A DNA stretch of 64,000 nt from Nocardioides limicola (GTDB taxonomy: Bacteria > Actinomycetota > Actinomycetes > Propionibacteriales > Nocardioidaceae): positions 282,161-346,160 of the forward strand of contig NZ_JAERJA010000004.1 of assembly GCF_016827675.1 (NCBI RefSeq). Direction: 5' to 3'. This document shows, piece by piece, positions 49,815 to 58,273 of the stretch (the first letter of the stretch is position 1; each line of letters opens with the position of its first letter). The translations under genes were made by a program, and so were the position numbers. The notes beneath the pieces were generated by a model. That model was not told where the DNA came from. It ran no database searches and was given only the letters and a program-made list of their open reading frames with translations.

Positions 49815-50894
49815 ATGCCGCACCAGAGCGCAGCCCACCGGGCCTGGATCGACGAGGCGGTACGCCGGGTGGAGGCGGACGCGCAACGGTCCGCCGACAC
49901 GCACCTGCACGTCGTACCCCTGCCCGGCGAGCCGGGCGTCCAGCTCTATCTCAAGGACGAGTCGGTGCACCCCACCGGCAGCCTCAAACACCGGCTCGCC
50001 CGCTCGCTCTTCCTCTACTCCCTGTGCAACGGCTGGTTGCACGCGGACTCGGTGGTGGTCGAGGCCTCCAGCGGCTCCACGGCAGTCTCCGAGGCCTACT
50101 TCGCCCGACTGATCGGGCTGCCCTTCGTGGCGGTGATGCCGCGCACCACCAGCCCGGAGAAGGTGGCGCTCATCGAGTGGCACGGCGGCCGCTGCCACTT
50201 CGTCGACCACGCCGGGCAGGTGTACGACGAGGCCCGCCGACTCGCCGCCGACTGCGGCGGGCACTACCTGGACCAGTTCACCTACGCCGAGCGGGCCACC
50301 GACTGGCGGGGCAACAACAACATCGCCGAGTCCATCTTCGAACAGTTGCGCGCCGAACCGCACCCGGTGCCCACCTGGATCGTGGTCTCGGCAGGCACCG
50401 GCGGCACCGCCGCCACCATCGGCCGCTACCTGCGCTACCGCCGGCACCCCACCCGGCTGCTGGTCGCCGACCCGGAGGGATCGGCGTTCCTGGACGGCTG
50501 GCTGACCGACTCGACCGACGTCCACCTCGACACCGACTCCAGGATCGAGGGGATCGGCCGGCCACGGGTCGAACCGTCCTTCGTTGCCGGCGTGGTCGAC
50601 GACATGGTCCGCGTCCCCGACGCCGCCTCGATCGCCACCATGCGCTGGGTGAGCGGCCGGCTCGGTCGCAGTGTCGGCGGCTCCACCGGCACCAACGTGT
50701 GGGCCGCGCTCGGGGTGATCGAGCAGATGCGCAGCCGTGGCGAGAGCGGCAGCGTGATCAGCCTGATCTGCGACGGGGGAGAGCGCTACGCCTCCACCTA
50801 CTACGACGACGACTGGCTGCGGGCGCACGGCATCGACATCGGCCCTCACCTGGCGCAGTTGGCCGAGTACGACGACACCGGCCGCTGGGCGTAG
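49815..50894 (+). CDS. cds1: PLP-dependent L-cysteine desulfhydrase
   Basis: 359 residues from ATG 49815. Cysteine-synthase fold: [20 protein letters not shown] carries the Schiff-base Lys (K58), [17 protein letters not shown] and [20 protein letters not shown] bind PLP phosphate, and [14 protein letters not shown] is shared with mycobacterial Cds1, which degrades cysteine to pyruvate, ammonia and H2S. The match along the whole length to Rv3684-type proteins, from memory, is strong. Stands just after the B12 operon. Confidence 0.88.
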   Translation: MPHQSAAHRAWIDEAVRRVEADAQRSADTHLHVVPLPGEPGVQLYLKDESVHPTGSLKHRLARSLFLYSLCNGWLHADSVVVEASSGSTAVSEAYFARLIGLPFVAVMPRTTSPEKVALIEWHGGRCHFVDHAGQVYDEARRLAADCGGHYLDQFTYAERATDWRGNNNIAESIFEQLRAEPHPVPTWIVVSAGTGGTAATIGRYLRYRRHPTRLLVADPEGSAFLDGWLTDSTDVHLDTDSRIEGIGRPRVEPSFVAGVVDDMVRVPDAASIATMRWVSGRLGRSVGGSTGTNVWAALGVIEQMRSRGESGSVISLICDGGERYASTYYDDDWLRAHGIDIGPHLAQLAEYDDTGRWA

Positions 50895-50895
50895 C

Positions 50896-51309
50896 GTGGT
50901 GGCCGTGCGGACGCCGGACTTCAGCGAACAACAACTGCTCGACGGGCTCAGCGCAGCCGCCGCCGAGCTGGGAGAACCGCTCACCAGCACGGCGTACGAC
51001 GCGTGGCAGCGGCCGCGGGCAGCCGCCTCGCCGGCGCTGCTGATCCGCCGCTTCGGCTCCTGGAACGCCGCCTGCGCCGCTGCCGGTGTGGCCACCAACA
51101 AGACCCGCTCCACCACGCGGCGCTGGTCCGACGAGGACCTGGTCGACCTGGTGGCGGAGTACCTGGCCTGGTCAGAAGGCAGTGGCAGCTTCGCGGGCTA
51201 CTCCGCCTGGGCGAAGGGCCGCGAAGGCGTGCCCAGTGGCGCCACCCTGCGGCAACGCTTCCCGAAGTGGAGCGAGATCAAGGCGCGCGCCCAGGGCTTG
51301 TCCGACTGA
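50896..51309 (+). CDS. Protein with two homing-endonuclease-associated repeats
   Basis: 137 residues from GTG 50896 (GTG 50905 is another option). Two related ~35-residue units are visible: FGSWNAACAAAGVATNK after a TAYDAWQRPRAA stretch, and FPKWSEIKARAQGLSD after an AYSAW-like stretch (GYSAWAKGREGVPSGATLRQ). This is the HNH_repeat pattern of predicted nucleic-acid binders. No nuclease domain is present. Co-directional with cds1, 1 bp apart. Confidence 0.75.
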   Translation: MVAVRTPDFSEQQLLDGLSAAAAELGEPLTSTAYDAWQRPRAAASPALLIRRFGSWNAACAAAGVATNKTRSTTRRWSDEDLVDLVAEYLAWSEGSGSFAGYSAWAKGREGVPSGATLRQRFPKWSEIKARAQGLSD

Positions 51310-51347
51310 GGCTGGCGCGGCGGGACTCGGCAGCCTAGATTCGATCC

Positions 51348-52196
51348 ATGGAGGTCCCACACCGCGACGTACACACCCGCCGGATCCGGTTCACCTATCC
51401 GGCCGGTTCGCTGCGCCGTCACTACGTCGACGGTGACCTGGTGATGAGCCACGTGGTGGCAGTGCTGTCAGCGACCTTCCCGCCGGGGGAGGACTTCTTC
51501 GTCCGGTCGGTACGCCGGTACGCCGACCGGGTCACCGACCCGGAACTGCAGGCGCAGGTGCGCGGCTTCATCGGCCAGGAGGTCACCCACGGCCGCGAGC
51601 ATGTGGAGCTCAACGAGCGGCTGCAGGAGATGGGCTACCCCACCCGGAAGGTCTCCGCGTTCGTGAAGTGGGCGCTCGAGGATGCCGAGAAGCGGGTGCC
51701 GGGCCGGCTCTGCCTGGCCTACACCGCCGCCTTGGAGCACTACACCGCAACGATCGCCGAGTGCCTGCTCAGCAAGCCCGAGGCGCAGCGGCTGCTCGGC
51801 GACACCGAGGTCCGCAACATCCTGCTCTGGCACGCCCTGGAGGAGTCCGAGCACAAGGCGGTCGCCTTCGACGTCTACCGGGCGGTCGGCGGCACCGAGC
51901 GGATGCGCCGGTGGGGCTTCCGGATCATGTCCGTGGGGCTGATCGGGCTGGTGATCGGGGCCACCAAGTTGTCCATGGCGTTCACCGACCGTGCTTCCTA
52001 CAACCCGGTCCGGTTGTTGCGGAGCCTGTGGGCGCTGCGGCGCTCACCGTTCCTGGCCAGGGATGTGCGGGAGCAGTTGCGGGCCTACACCCGTGACGGC
52101 TTCCACCCCGACGACTTCGACAACACCGAACTGGTGGAGCGGTGGCGCACTGAACTCTTCGGCCCCGACGGCCGCCTCCGCGATCACCTCACCTGA
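51348..52196 (+). CDS. Metal-dependent hydrolase, PF10118-like
   Basis: 282 residues. Helical protein with acidic/His clusters typical of the family: FFVRSVRRYADRV, FIGQEVTHGREHVELNERL, ALEHYTATIAEC and LLWHALEESEHKAVAFDVYR. These ExxH arrangements resemble a diiron site. Function is unknown despite the family name. Ends directly at a 22-bp tandem array. Confidence 0.85.
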   Translation: MEVPHRDVHTRRIRFTYPAGSLRRHYVDGDLVMSHVVAVLSATFPPGEDFFVRSVRRYADRVTDPELQAQVRGFIGQEVTHGREHVELNERLQEMGYPTRKVSAFVKWALEDAEKRVPGRLCLAYTAALEHYTATIAECLLSKPEAQRLLGDTEVRNILLWHALEESEHKAVAFDVYRAVGGTERMRRWGFRIMSVGLIGLVIGATKLSMAFTDRASYNPVRLLRSLWALRRSPFLARDVREQLRAYTRDGFHPDDFDNTELVERWRTELFGPDGRLRDHLT

Positions 52197-52197
52197 C

Positions 52198-52278
52198 GAG
52201 GTCTCACATCTGGTCGGTCGAGGTGTGAGATCTTGTCCGCCGAGGTGTCACATCTGGGCGGTCGAGGTGTGAGAATTC
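52198..52278. repeat. 22-bp tandem array (about 3.7 units)
   Basis: Units begin with GAGGTSTSA at 52198, 52220, 52242 and 52264, alternating TCACATC and TGAGATC versions, so neighbouring units also form inverted repeats. It fills the gap between the convergent stops 52196 and 52277. Confidence 0.8.
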
Positions 52279-53860
52279 AGATCCAGCCCCGGAACCAGAT
52301 CCGCTCCAGCCACTGGCTGTGGGTGAGCAGTCCGTTGGTCCAGATCGGCCAGAACCACGCGAAGTTGATCACCACCAGCACCAAGAACGTGCCGACCGCG
52401 ACCGTGCCCGCCGTACGTCGAAGACTCGGCCCCCGGGCGGGCCCGATGAGCACCCCTGCCGCGAGCGTCAATGCGATCACGGTGAACGGCAGGATCGTGA
52501 TGGCGTAGAAGTAGAAGATCGGCCGGTCGTCGTACCCGAACCAGGGCAGCCAGGTGGTGGCCAGCCCCACCACCGGCACCGCGAACCGCCAATCGCGGCG
52601 CGCCGCCCACCAGACCACGGCGAAGAGCAGAGCCCCCACCCCCACCCACCACAGCACCGGTGTGCCGATCAGCAGCACTTGGCGCAGGCAGGTCGATTCG
52701 GCCGCTGCCGAGCAGCCCTGCTCGCCGGGCTGGATGTCGAGATGCACCTCCACGCCCACCGGCCGCTCCAGGATCAACCACCCCGCCGGATGGGACTGGT
52801 AGGTGTGCTCGGAGTCGTCGAGGAAGTGCGCATGGAACGTGTACACGTCCCGGTGGTAGTAGGCCAGCGAGCGTAGCGACCTGGCCAGCCGCTCGACGCC
52901 CTCAGCCGGCGGCAGGTCGGCGGTCGGCCAGGGCTCCCGGTCCTGGAAGGTGGCGTACTGGGTCGCCGAATAGGCGTCCTCGTACTTCTCCGCGTGCGCC
53001 AACCAGCCACCCCAGGACGCGACGTACACGACGAAGGCGACGCCGACGAGTTGGACGAACGCGGGTACGCCGCCGACCACCGCGCTCTTCCAGATCGCCC
53101 ATCGCACTCCGATCGCACGCTGAGCACCCGAGTCCCATGCCCAGACCAGGAGGCCGAAGCCGGCCAACGGCACCAACGCGCTCCACTTGGTGCCCACCGC
53201 CAGACCGAAGGCGACGCCACCGAGGAGCAGCCAGGGGCGGAACCACTCGCCGGCCAGCGGACCCATCCGCCAGGGGGTGTCGAGCTCGCGGGCGGCCACC
53301 CGGACGGCGAGTCGGGCCCGGGTGCGTTGCCGGTCCGCGACCACACAGTGCACGCCGCACAGCAGCCAGAACGCCGCGAAGATGTCCAGCAGCGCGAGCC
53401 GGGACAGCACCAGATGGAGTCCGTCGAAGCAGAGCAGCAGCCCGGCGAAGACCCCGAACCAGTCCGACCCGGTGAGGCGGCGGGCCAGCCGGACCATCAC
53501 CACCACCATCAGCGCCCCAGTGATCGCCGCGCTGATCCGCCAGCCGAAGGGCGTCATCCCGAAGGCCCACTCGCCCCACGCGATCATCCACTTGCCGACC
53601 TCGGGGTGCACCACCATCGTCGGCGTGTCCGTCCAGACCCCGTCCGGCCCGGTGCCGGTGGTGATCCCGTGCAGGATCAGCTCGTTGGCGTCGTCGACGT
53701 ACCGGCGTGACCAGCCGTGGTTGAGCATCGACCAGGCGTCCTTGGCGTAGTACGTCTCGTCGAACGAGAACGACGCCGGCGTGCCGAGGTCCTTCAGACG
53801 CAGCGCCAACGCGAGCAGGCCCACTGCCGCGGCGGCGGACCAACTGCGTACGGCGCTCAC
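52277..53860 (-). CDS. Protein O-mannosyltransferase (GT39, Pmt)
   Basis: 527 residues from GTG 53858-53860 (AGGGTGG upstream); a TTG at 53902 lies inside the divergent rsmI gene. Many helices with the acidic motif FDETYYAKDAWSMLNHG in the first loop, then VHPEVGKWMIAWGEWAFGM and a C-terminal HSQWLERIWFRGWI. Transfers mannose from polyprenyl-phosphate mannose to Ser/Thr of exported proteins. Divergent from rsmI, as is common in actinobacteria. Confidence 0.93.
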   Translation of the reverse strand: MSAVRSWSAAAAVGLLALALRLKDLGTPASFSFDETYYAKDAWSMLNHGWSRRYVDDANELILHGITTGTGPDGVWTDTPTMVVHPEVGKWMIAWGEWAFGMTPFGWRISAAITGALMVVVMVRLARRLTGSDWFGVFAGLLLCFDGLHLVLSRLALLDIFAAFWLLCGVHCVVADRQRTRARLAVRVAARELDTPWRMGPLAGEWFRPWLLLGGVAFGLAVGTKWSALVPLAGFGLLVWAWDSGAQRAIGVRWAIWKSAVVGGVPAFVQLVGVAFVVYVASWGGWLAHAEKYEDAYSATQYATFQDREPWPTADLPPAEGVERLARSLRSLAYYHRDVYTFHAHFLDDSEHTYQSHPAGWLILERPVGVEVHLDIQPGEQGCSAAAESTCLRQVLLIGTPVLWWVGVGALLFAVVWWAARRDWRFAVPVVGLATTWLPWFGYDDRPIFYFYAITILPFTVIALTLAAGVLIGPARGPSLRRTAGTVAVGTFLVLVVINFAWFWPIWTNGLLTHSQWLERIWFRGWI

Positions 53861-53892
53861 GAGCGCCACCCTACGACTGCGATGATCGGCCC

Positions 53893-54729
53893 ATGCAGAC
53901 AACCGGTGTCCTGGTGCTGGCGGCCACTCCGATCGGACGGACCGCCGATGCGCCGGCCCGGCTCGCCGATGAGTTGGCGACGGCGGACGTGGTGGCGGCC
54001 GAGGACACCCGGCGGCTCCGGCGGTTGCTCGGTGACCTGGGCGTCACCTTGTCTGGGCGGGTGGTGTCGTACTTCGAGGGCAACGAGGAGGCCCGGACAC
54101 CGGACCTGCTGGCGGCGCTGCAGGCGGGGGAGCGGGTGCTGCTGGTGACCGACGCCGGGATGCCGAGCGTCTCGGACCCGGGGTACCGGATCGTGGCGGC
54201 TGCGGTGGCGGCCGGGATCCGGGTGACCGCGGTGCCGGGCCCCTCAGCGGTGCTGACCGCGTTGGCTGTCTCCGGGCTGGCCTCGGACCGGTTCTGCTTC
54301 GAGGGGTTCCTGCCGCGCAAGGCCGGTGAGCGGTCGCGGCGGTTGGCCGACCTGGCGAACGAAGCCCGCACGATGGTCTTCTTCGAGGCGCCGCACCGGA
54401 CGGAGGCGGCGTTGACGGCGATGGTCGAGGCGTTCGGAGCCGATCGGGCCGCGGCCGTGTGCCGGGAGCTGACCAAGACCCACGAAGAGGTGCGCCGCGG
54501 CGGCTTGGCGGAGTTGGTGGCCTGGGCGTCCGAGGGGGTCCGCGGTGAGGTGACCTTGGTGGTCGCCGGGGCCGACGGGGCGCCGACGGTCGACTCCGAC
54601 CCGGACTCGTTGCGGGCCGCGGTGGCCGCGTTGGAGGCGACCGGAGTGGAGCGGAAGCAGGCGATCAGGGACGTGGCGAGGCGGGCCGGGCTGCCCAAGC
54701 GTGAGGTGTACGACGCCGTCCACCGCTGA
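53893..54729 (+). CDS. rsmI: 16S rRNA 2'-O-ribose C1402 methyltransferase
   Basis: 278 residues. SAM-binding tetrapyrrole-methylase fold: GVLVLAATPIGRTADAP, VVAAEDTRRLRRLLGD, LLVTDAGMPSVSDPGYRIV, VPGPSAVLTALAVSG and TMVFFEAPHRTEAALTAM are textbook RsmI blocks. Methylates C1402 in the ribosomal P site. Divergent from pmt (33 bp between starts). Its TGA lies inside the first unit of array B. Confidence 0.96.
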   Translation: MQTTGVLVLAATPIGRTADAPARLADELATADVVAAEDTRRLRRLLGDLGVTLSGRVVSYFEGNEEARTPDLLAALQAGERVLLVTDAGMPSVSDPGYRIVAAAVAAGIRVTAVPGPSAVLTALAVSGLASDRFCFEGFLPRKAGERSRRLADLANEARTMVFFEAPHRTEAALTAMVEAFGADRAAAVCRELTKTHEEVRRGGLAELVAWASEGVRGEVTLVVAGADGAPTVDSDPDSLRAAVAALEATGVERKQAIRDVARRAGLPKREVYDAVHR

Positions 54730-54805
54730 GTTGGGCCCCATCCGCGTCGAATTGGGCCGTATCCGCGTCGAGTTGGGCCTTGAACGTGTCGAGTTGGGCC
54801 TTGTG
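54722..54805. repeat. 21-bp tandem array B (4 units)
   Basis: Core GAGTTGGG or GAATTGGG at 54728, 54749, 54770 and 54791 (exact 21-bp period), starting within the rsmI stop codon. Lies before the 54822 gene. Confidence 0.85.
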
Positions 54806-54821
54806 CGGCAGGATCGCAGCC

Positions 54822-55118
54822 GTGGAACCCCTCATCTTCGACGCAGACCTCTGGCTCTGGGACGGCGAAGCGGCCTGGGTGTTCCTCACCGTGCCAGGTG
54901 ACGTCGGTGAGGAGATCCGGATGCTCGCCGGGCCACCCCGCGGATTCGGATCGGTGCGGGTTGAGGTGAACGTAGGCGCGACCAGTTGGCGGACCTCGGT
55001 CTTTCCGGACAAGGAGCACGGCTTTCTGCTCCCGGTCAAGAAGGCGGTACGCCGTGCCGAGGGGATCGATGTCGGCGATCGGGTCGAAGTCGCCCTGACG
55101 GTGGTCGACTCCGCCTGA
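54822..55118 (+). CDS. DUF1905-family protein
   Basis: 98 residues from GTG 54822; the frame to 54780 would translate repeats. VEPLIFDADLWLWDGEAAWV, LTVPGDVGEEIRMLAG, FGSVRVEVNVGATSWRTSVFP and DVGDRVEVALTVVDS follow the small DUF1905 beta-barrel. Function unknown. With the next gene it forms a pair bordered by inverted copies of the 21-bp repeat. Confidence 0.85.
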   Translation: MEPLIFDADLWLWDGEAAWVFLTVPGDVGEEIRMLAGPPRGFGSVRVEVNVGATSWRTSVFPDKEHGFLLPVKKAVRRAEGIDVGDRVEVALTVVDSA

Positions 55119-55137
55119 CCCGTCGTACCGTGCTCTC

Positions 55138-55509
55138 ATGCGGCCCCGAGTCTCGCTGGCCACTGTGTGCCTCAACTGCGCCGATGCGCACGAGTTGGGG
55201 AGGTTCTGGTCCGCGTTCCTCGGCTGGCCGATCACCCGCACCGAGCCGCACTGGGTGCTGCTGCGAGATCCCGAGGGTCACACCGGCATCTCCTGTCAGG
55301 CTGAGGCGGATTACGTTCCCCCGGTGTGGCCGGCAGCGGCCGGCGAACCCCAGATGCAGATGCACCTGGACCTCCTCGTCGACGACCTCGAAGCAGCGGT
55401 GGCGCACGCGGTGGCCTGTGGGGCCCGGTTGGCGCGGTGGCAGCCTCAAGCCGGAGTCAGGGTGCTCATCGATCCGGCAGGGCATCCCTTCTGCTGCTTC
55501 GAGGACTGA
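55138..55509 (+). CDS. VOC-superfamily protein
   Basis: 123 residues. Glyoxalase/bleomycin-resistance-like: VSLATVCLNCADAHELGRFW, SAFLGWPITRTEPHWVLLRD and MQMHLDLLVDDLEAAVAHAV; typical of the short actinobacterial VOC group ending FCCFED. Substrate unknown. Co-directional with the DUF1905 gene (19 bp apart), inside repeats. Confidence 0.88.
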   Translation: MRPRVSLATVCLNCADAHELGRFWSAFLGWPITRTEPHWVLLRDPEGHTGISCQAEADYVPPVWPAAAGEPQMQMHLDLLVDDLEAAVAHAVACGARLARWQPQAGVRVLIDPAGHPFCCFED

Positions 55510-55512
55510 ACC

Positions 55513-55596
55513 GTTACGGCCCAACTCGGCGCGGATACGGCCCAAGTCGGCGCGGATGGGGCCCATGTCGGCGCGGATGGGGCCCAAGTCGGTGGA
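55513..55596. repeat. 21-bp tandem array C (4 units, opposite orientation)
   Basis: Units 55513-55533, 55534-55554, 55555-55575 and 55576-55596 are the reverse complement of the family (CCCAACTC, CCCAAGTC, CCCATGTC, CCCAAGTC). Begins 3 bp after the VOC stop and ends before tatD. Confidence 0.85.
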
Positions 55597-55608
55597 TACG
55601 GTGGGTGG

Positions 55609-56505
55609 GTGAACGACCAGCCCACCCGAGCCCGCGCGGCCACTGAGGAGAAGAGCGGCAGCAGCCGGGATCGGTCCCGACCGCCGGCTCCCGAGCCGCT
55701 GCCGCACCCGGTGATCGACAACCATTGCCACCTCGACATCGCCGACGGTCCGGCCGACGGGTGGCTGGACACTCGCGCCGCCCTGGACGAGGCTGCCCGG
55801 GTCAACGTCACCCGGGTGGTCCAGATCGGCTACGACCTGGTCTCCTCCCGCTGGTCGGTGACTGCTGCCCAGGCCCACCCGGAGATCGTCGCCGGCGTCG
55901 CTCTGCACCCCAACGAAGCGCCCAAGCATGCCGCCGCCGGCGACTTCGAGGAGGCGTTCGCCGAGATCGAGCAGCTCGCCACCGCCGCCGGGGTCCGGGC
56001 AGTCGGGGAGACCGGCCTGGACACCTTCCGCACCGGCGAGGACGGACGCGCCGCCCAGGAGGAGAGCTTCCGGCGGCACATCGAGCTGGCCAAGCGCCTC
56101 GACAAGACCCTGGTCATCCACGACCGCGACGCCCACGAGGACGTGCTCCGGGTGGTCAACGAGGAGGGAGCTCCCGACCGGTGGGTGATGCACTGCTTCT
56201 CCGGGGACGCGGACTTCGCCCGACGCTGCCTCGATGCGGGCGCGTACCTCAGCTTCGCCGGCACGGTCACCTTCAAGAACGCCCCCGACCTGCGTGAGGC
56301 CGCCGCGGTGACGCCCGGAGATCGGCTCCTGGTGGAGACGGACGCGCCGTTCCTGACGCCGATGCCCTACCGCGGCCGCCCCAACGCGTCGTACCTGATG
56401 CCGCACACGCTGCGGCTCCTCGCCGACCTGCGCACCCAGGATCTGACCGAGCTCTGCGCGGCCGTGGAGGCGAACACCTTCGCCGCCTTCGGCGGCGCCT
56501 GGTGA
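55609..56505 (+). CDS. tatD: TatD-family hydrolase
   Basis: 298 residues from GTG 55609. Metal ligands in VIDNHCHLDIADGP (H39, H41), GETGLDTFR, VIHDRDAHED, HCFSGD and ETDAPFL. TatD enzymes are Mg-dependent 3'-5' exonucleases involved in DNA repair, usually near metG or rsmI, as here. An N-terminal extension of about 35 charged residues is unusual. The start follows array C directly. Confidence 0.93.
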   Translation: MNDQPTRARAATEEKSGSSRDRSRPPAPEPLPHPVIDNHCHLDIADGPADGWLDTRAALDEAARVNVTRVVQIGYDLVSSRWSVTAAQAHPEIVAGVALHPNEAPKHAAAGDFEEAFAEIEQLATAAGVRAVGETGLDTFRTGEDGRAAQEESFRRHIELAKRLDKTLVIHDRDAHEDVLRVVNEEGAPDRWVMHCFSGDADFARRCLDAGAYLSFAGTVTFKNAPDLREAAAVTPGDRLLVETDAPFLTPMPYRGRPNASYLMPHTLRLLADLRTQDLTELCAAVEANTFAAFGGAW

Positions 56506-56609
56506 CCTGACGCCGGGCCTGTCGCCGGCCCGGCACCGACCTGACACCGGCCCCGGCACCCACCTGACACCGGCCCCGGCACCCGCCCGCCCCTGGGCGG
56601 GATGTGGGC
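56506..56609. repeat. 23-bp GC-rich tandem repeat after tatD
   Basis: CCTGACACCGGCCCCGGCACC occurs at 56540 and 56563 (23-bp period), with a diverged copy before it beginning CCTGACGCCGGGCC at about 56510. No coding use seen. Confidence 0.7.
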
Positions 56610-56628
56610 TGAGGCAAGGCTGGCCTTA
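56610..56628. promoter_or_regulatory. IdeR/DmdR-like iron box
   Basis: TGAGGCAAGGCTGGCCTTA fits 14-15 of 19 positions of the known TTAGG..GGCTAACCTAA iron-regulator consensus and lies 14 bp before the ferric transporter ATG. Confidence 0.6.
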
Positions 56629-56641
56629 GTATGGAGTCACG

Positions 56642-58273
56642 ATGTCTGCGACCCCCGAGCTCTCGGCAGTGCCGGCCGCGACGGCCCCGCCGAGCCGCCG
56701 TGGCCGTCGTGCCCCGCTCCCACACCCGATCCTGGTGCTGCCCGCGGTGCTGGTGGCGCTGTTCGCGCTGATCCCGGTCGCCTACCTGGTGATCCGCGCC
56801 GGCGACGCCGGCTGGGCCCGGGCCTTCGAGATCCTGTGGCGGGAACGGACGCTGGACCTGGTGCTGCGCAGCCTGTGGCTGACCTTCTCGGTGACCTTCT
56901 GCTGCCTGGTGATCGGGGTCGGCCTGGCCGCCCTGGTCACCCGCACCGACCTGCCGTTCCGTCGCAGCATCACCGTCCTGGCCGCGCTGCCGCTGGCCGT
57001 CCCCAGCTACGTCGCCGCCTATGCCTGGATCTCCACCTTCAGTCAGAGCGCCGGCTACTGGGGGGCGCTGCTGGTGCTCACCCTGTGCACCTACCCCTAC
57101 GTGTTCCTCCCGGTCGCGGCGGTGCTCCGCCGCACCGACACCGGCCTGGAGGAGGTGGCCCGTTCGCTCGGCCGGTCGGGGCCGCGCACCTTCTTCACCG
57201 TCACCCTGCGCCAGGCCCGGCCGGCGATGGCCGCCGGTTCACTGCTGGTCGCGCTCTACACCCTCAGTGACTTCGGTGCCGTCTCGCTGCTGCGGTACGA
57301 CGTGTTCACCCGGGTGATCTACACCTCCTACCGGGCAAGCTTCGATCGCACCCCCGCCGCCGTGCTGGCCCTGCTGCTGGTGGTGATCACCGTCGCCATC
57401 ACGGTGGCCGAGTCCCGCAGCCGTGGCCGTGCCGAGCAGGCTCGGGTCGGGGCCGGCGTGAACCGACCACCGACCATGGCCACGCTGTCGTTGAGGCAAC
57501 GGGTCGCCGCGCTCGCCGGAGTCGGTGTGGTGGCCGGGCTGGCGCTCGGCTTCCCCGCGGTGGTGCTGACCGGCTGGCTGTTGCGCGGCCAGAGTGCCGG
57601 CATCGACGTCGGGCGACTGGTGCCGGCCGCCGGGTCGACGCTCTACGTCTCCGCGCTCGGGGCGCTGGTCGCGGTGCTGATGGCGCTGCCGGTCGGCATC
57701 CTCGCGGCCCGGTCCCGGCACCGGCTGGTGCGGGTCACCGAGCACGCGACCTATGCCGGCCACGCGCTGCCCGGCCTGGTGGTGGCGCTGGCGATGGTCT
57801 TCTTCGGCATCCGGGTGGTGCCGGGCATCTATCAGCAGGTGCCGCTGCTGGTGATCACCTACGCGATCCTCTTCCTGCCGGCGGCCGTCGGGGTGGTCCG
57901 CGCCTCGGTGGCCCTGTCCAGCCCGCGCACCGAGGAGATGGCCCGATCGCTGGGCAAGTCCCAACTCGGGGTGCTGCGCAGCGTCACCATCCCGCTGGCC
58001 GCGCCCGGCATCGGCGCCGGCGCTGCGTTGGTGATGCTGACCTGCATGAAGGAGCTGCCGGCGACGCTGCTGCTGCGGCCCACCGGGATGGACACCCTGG
58101 CCACCCGGCTGTGGACGCACACGGCCGTTGCCGAGTACGCCGCAGCGGCACCGTACGCTGCCGTGCTGGTGGTGCTTGCGGTGATCCCGACGTTGATGCT
58201 GGCCCGGGAGCAGATCGGCCTGCGCCCCGTCCGAGGGCCCCGCGCCCCCCGTCCCGAGGAGGCATCCACGTGA
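56642..58273 (+). CDS. Ferric iron ABC transporter permease (FbpB-like)
   Basis: 543 residues with two halves of about six helices each, each with an EAA loop (EEVARSLGRSGPRTFFTVTL and EEMARSLGKSQLGVLRSVTI), the fused double-permease of iron(III) transporters. ATG behind GGAG. Preceded by an IdeR-like box, so probably iron-repressed. No substrate-binding (FbpA) gene is adjacent, which is unusual. Overlaps the ATPase gene by 4 nt. Confidence 0.9.
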   Translation: MSATPELSAVPAATAPPSRRGRRAPLPHPILVLPAVLVALFALIPVAYLVIRAGDAGWARAFEILWRERTLDLVLRSLWLTFSVTFCCLVIGVGLAALVTRTDLPFRRSITVLAALPLAVPSYVAAYAWISTFSQSAGYWGALLVLTLCTYPYVFLPVAAVLRRTDTGLEEVARSLGRSGPRTFFTVTLRQARPAMAAGSLLVALYTLSDFGAVSLLRYDVFTRVIYTSYRASFDRTPAAVLALLLVVITVAITVAESRSRGRAEQARVGAGVNRPPTMATLSLRQRVAALAGVGVVAGLALGFPAVVLTGWLLRGQSAGIDVGRLVPAAGSTLYVSALGALVAVLMALPVGILAARSRHRLVRVTEHATYAGHALPGLVVALAMVFFGIRVVPGIYQQVPLLVITYAILFLPAAVGVVRASVALSSPRTEEMARSLGKSQLGVLRSVTIPLAAPGIGAGAALVMLTCMKELPATLLLRPTGMDTLATRLWTHTAVAEYAAAAPYAAVLVVLAVIPTLMLAREQIGLRPVRGPRAPRPEEAST

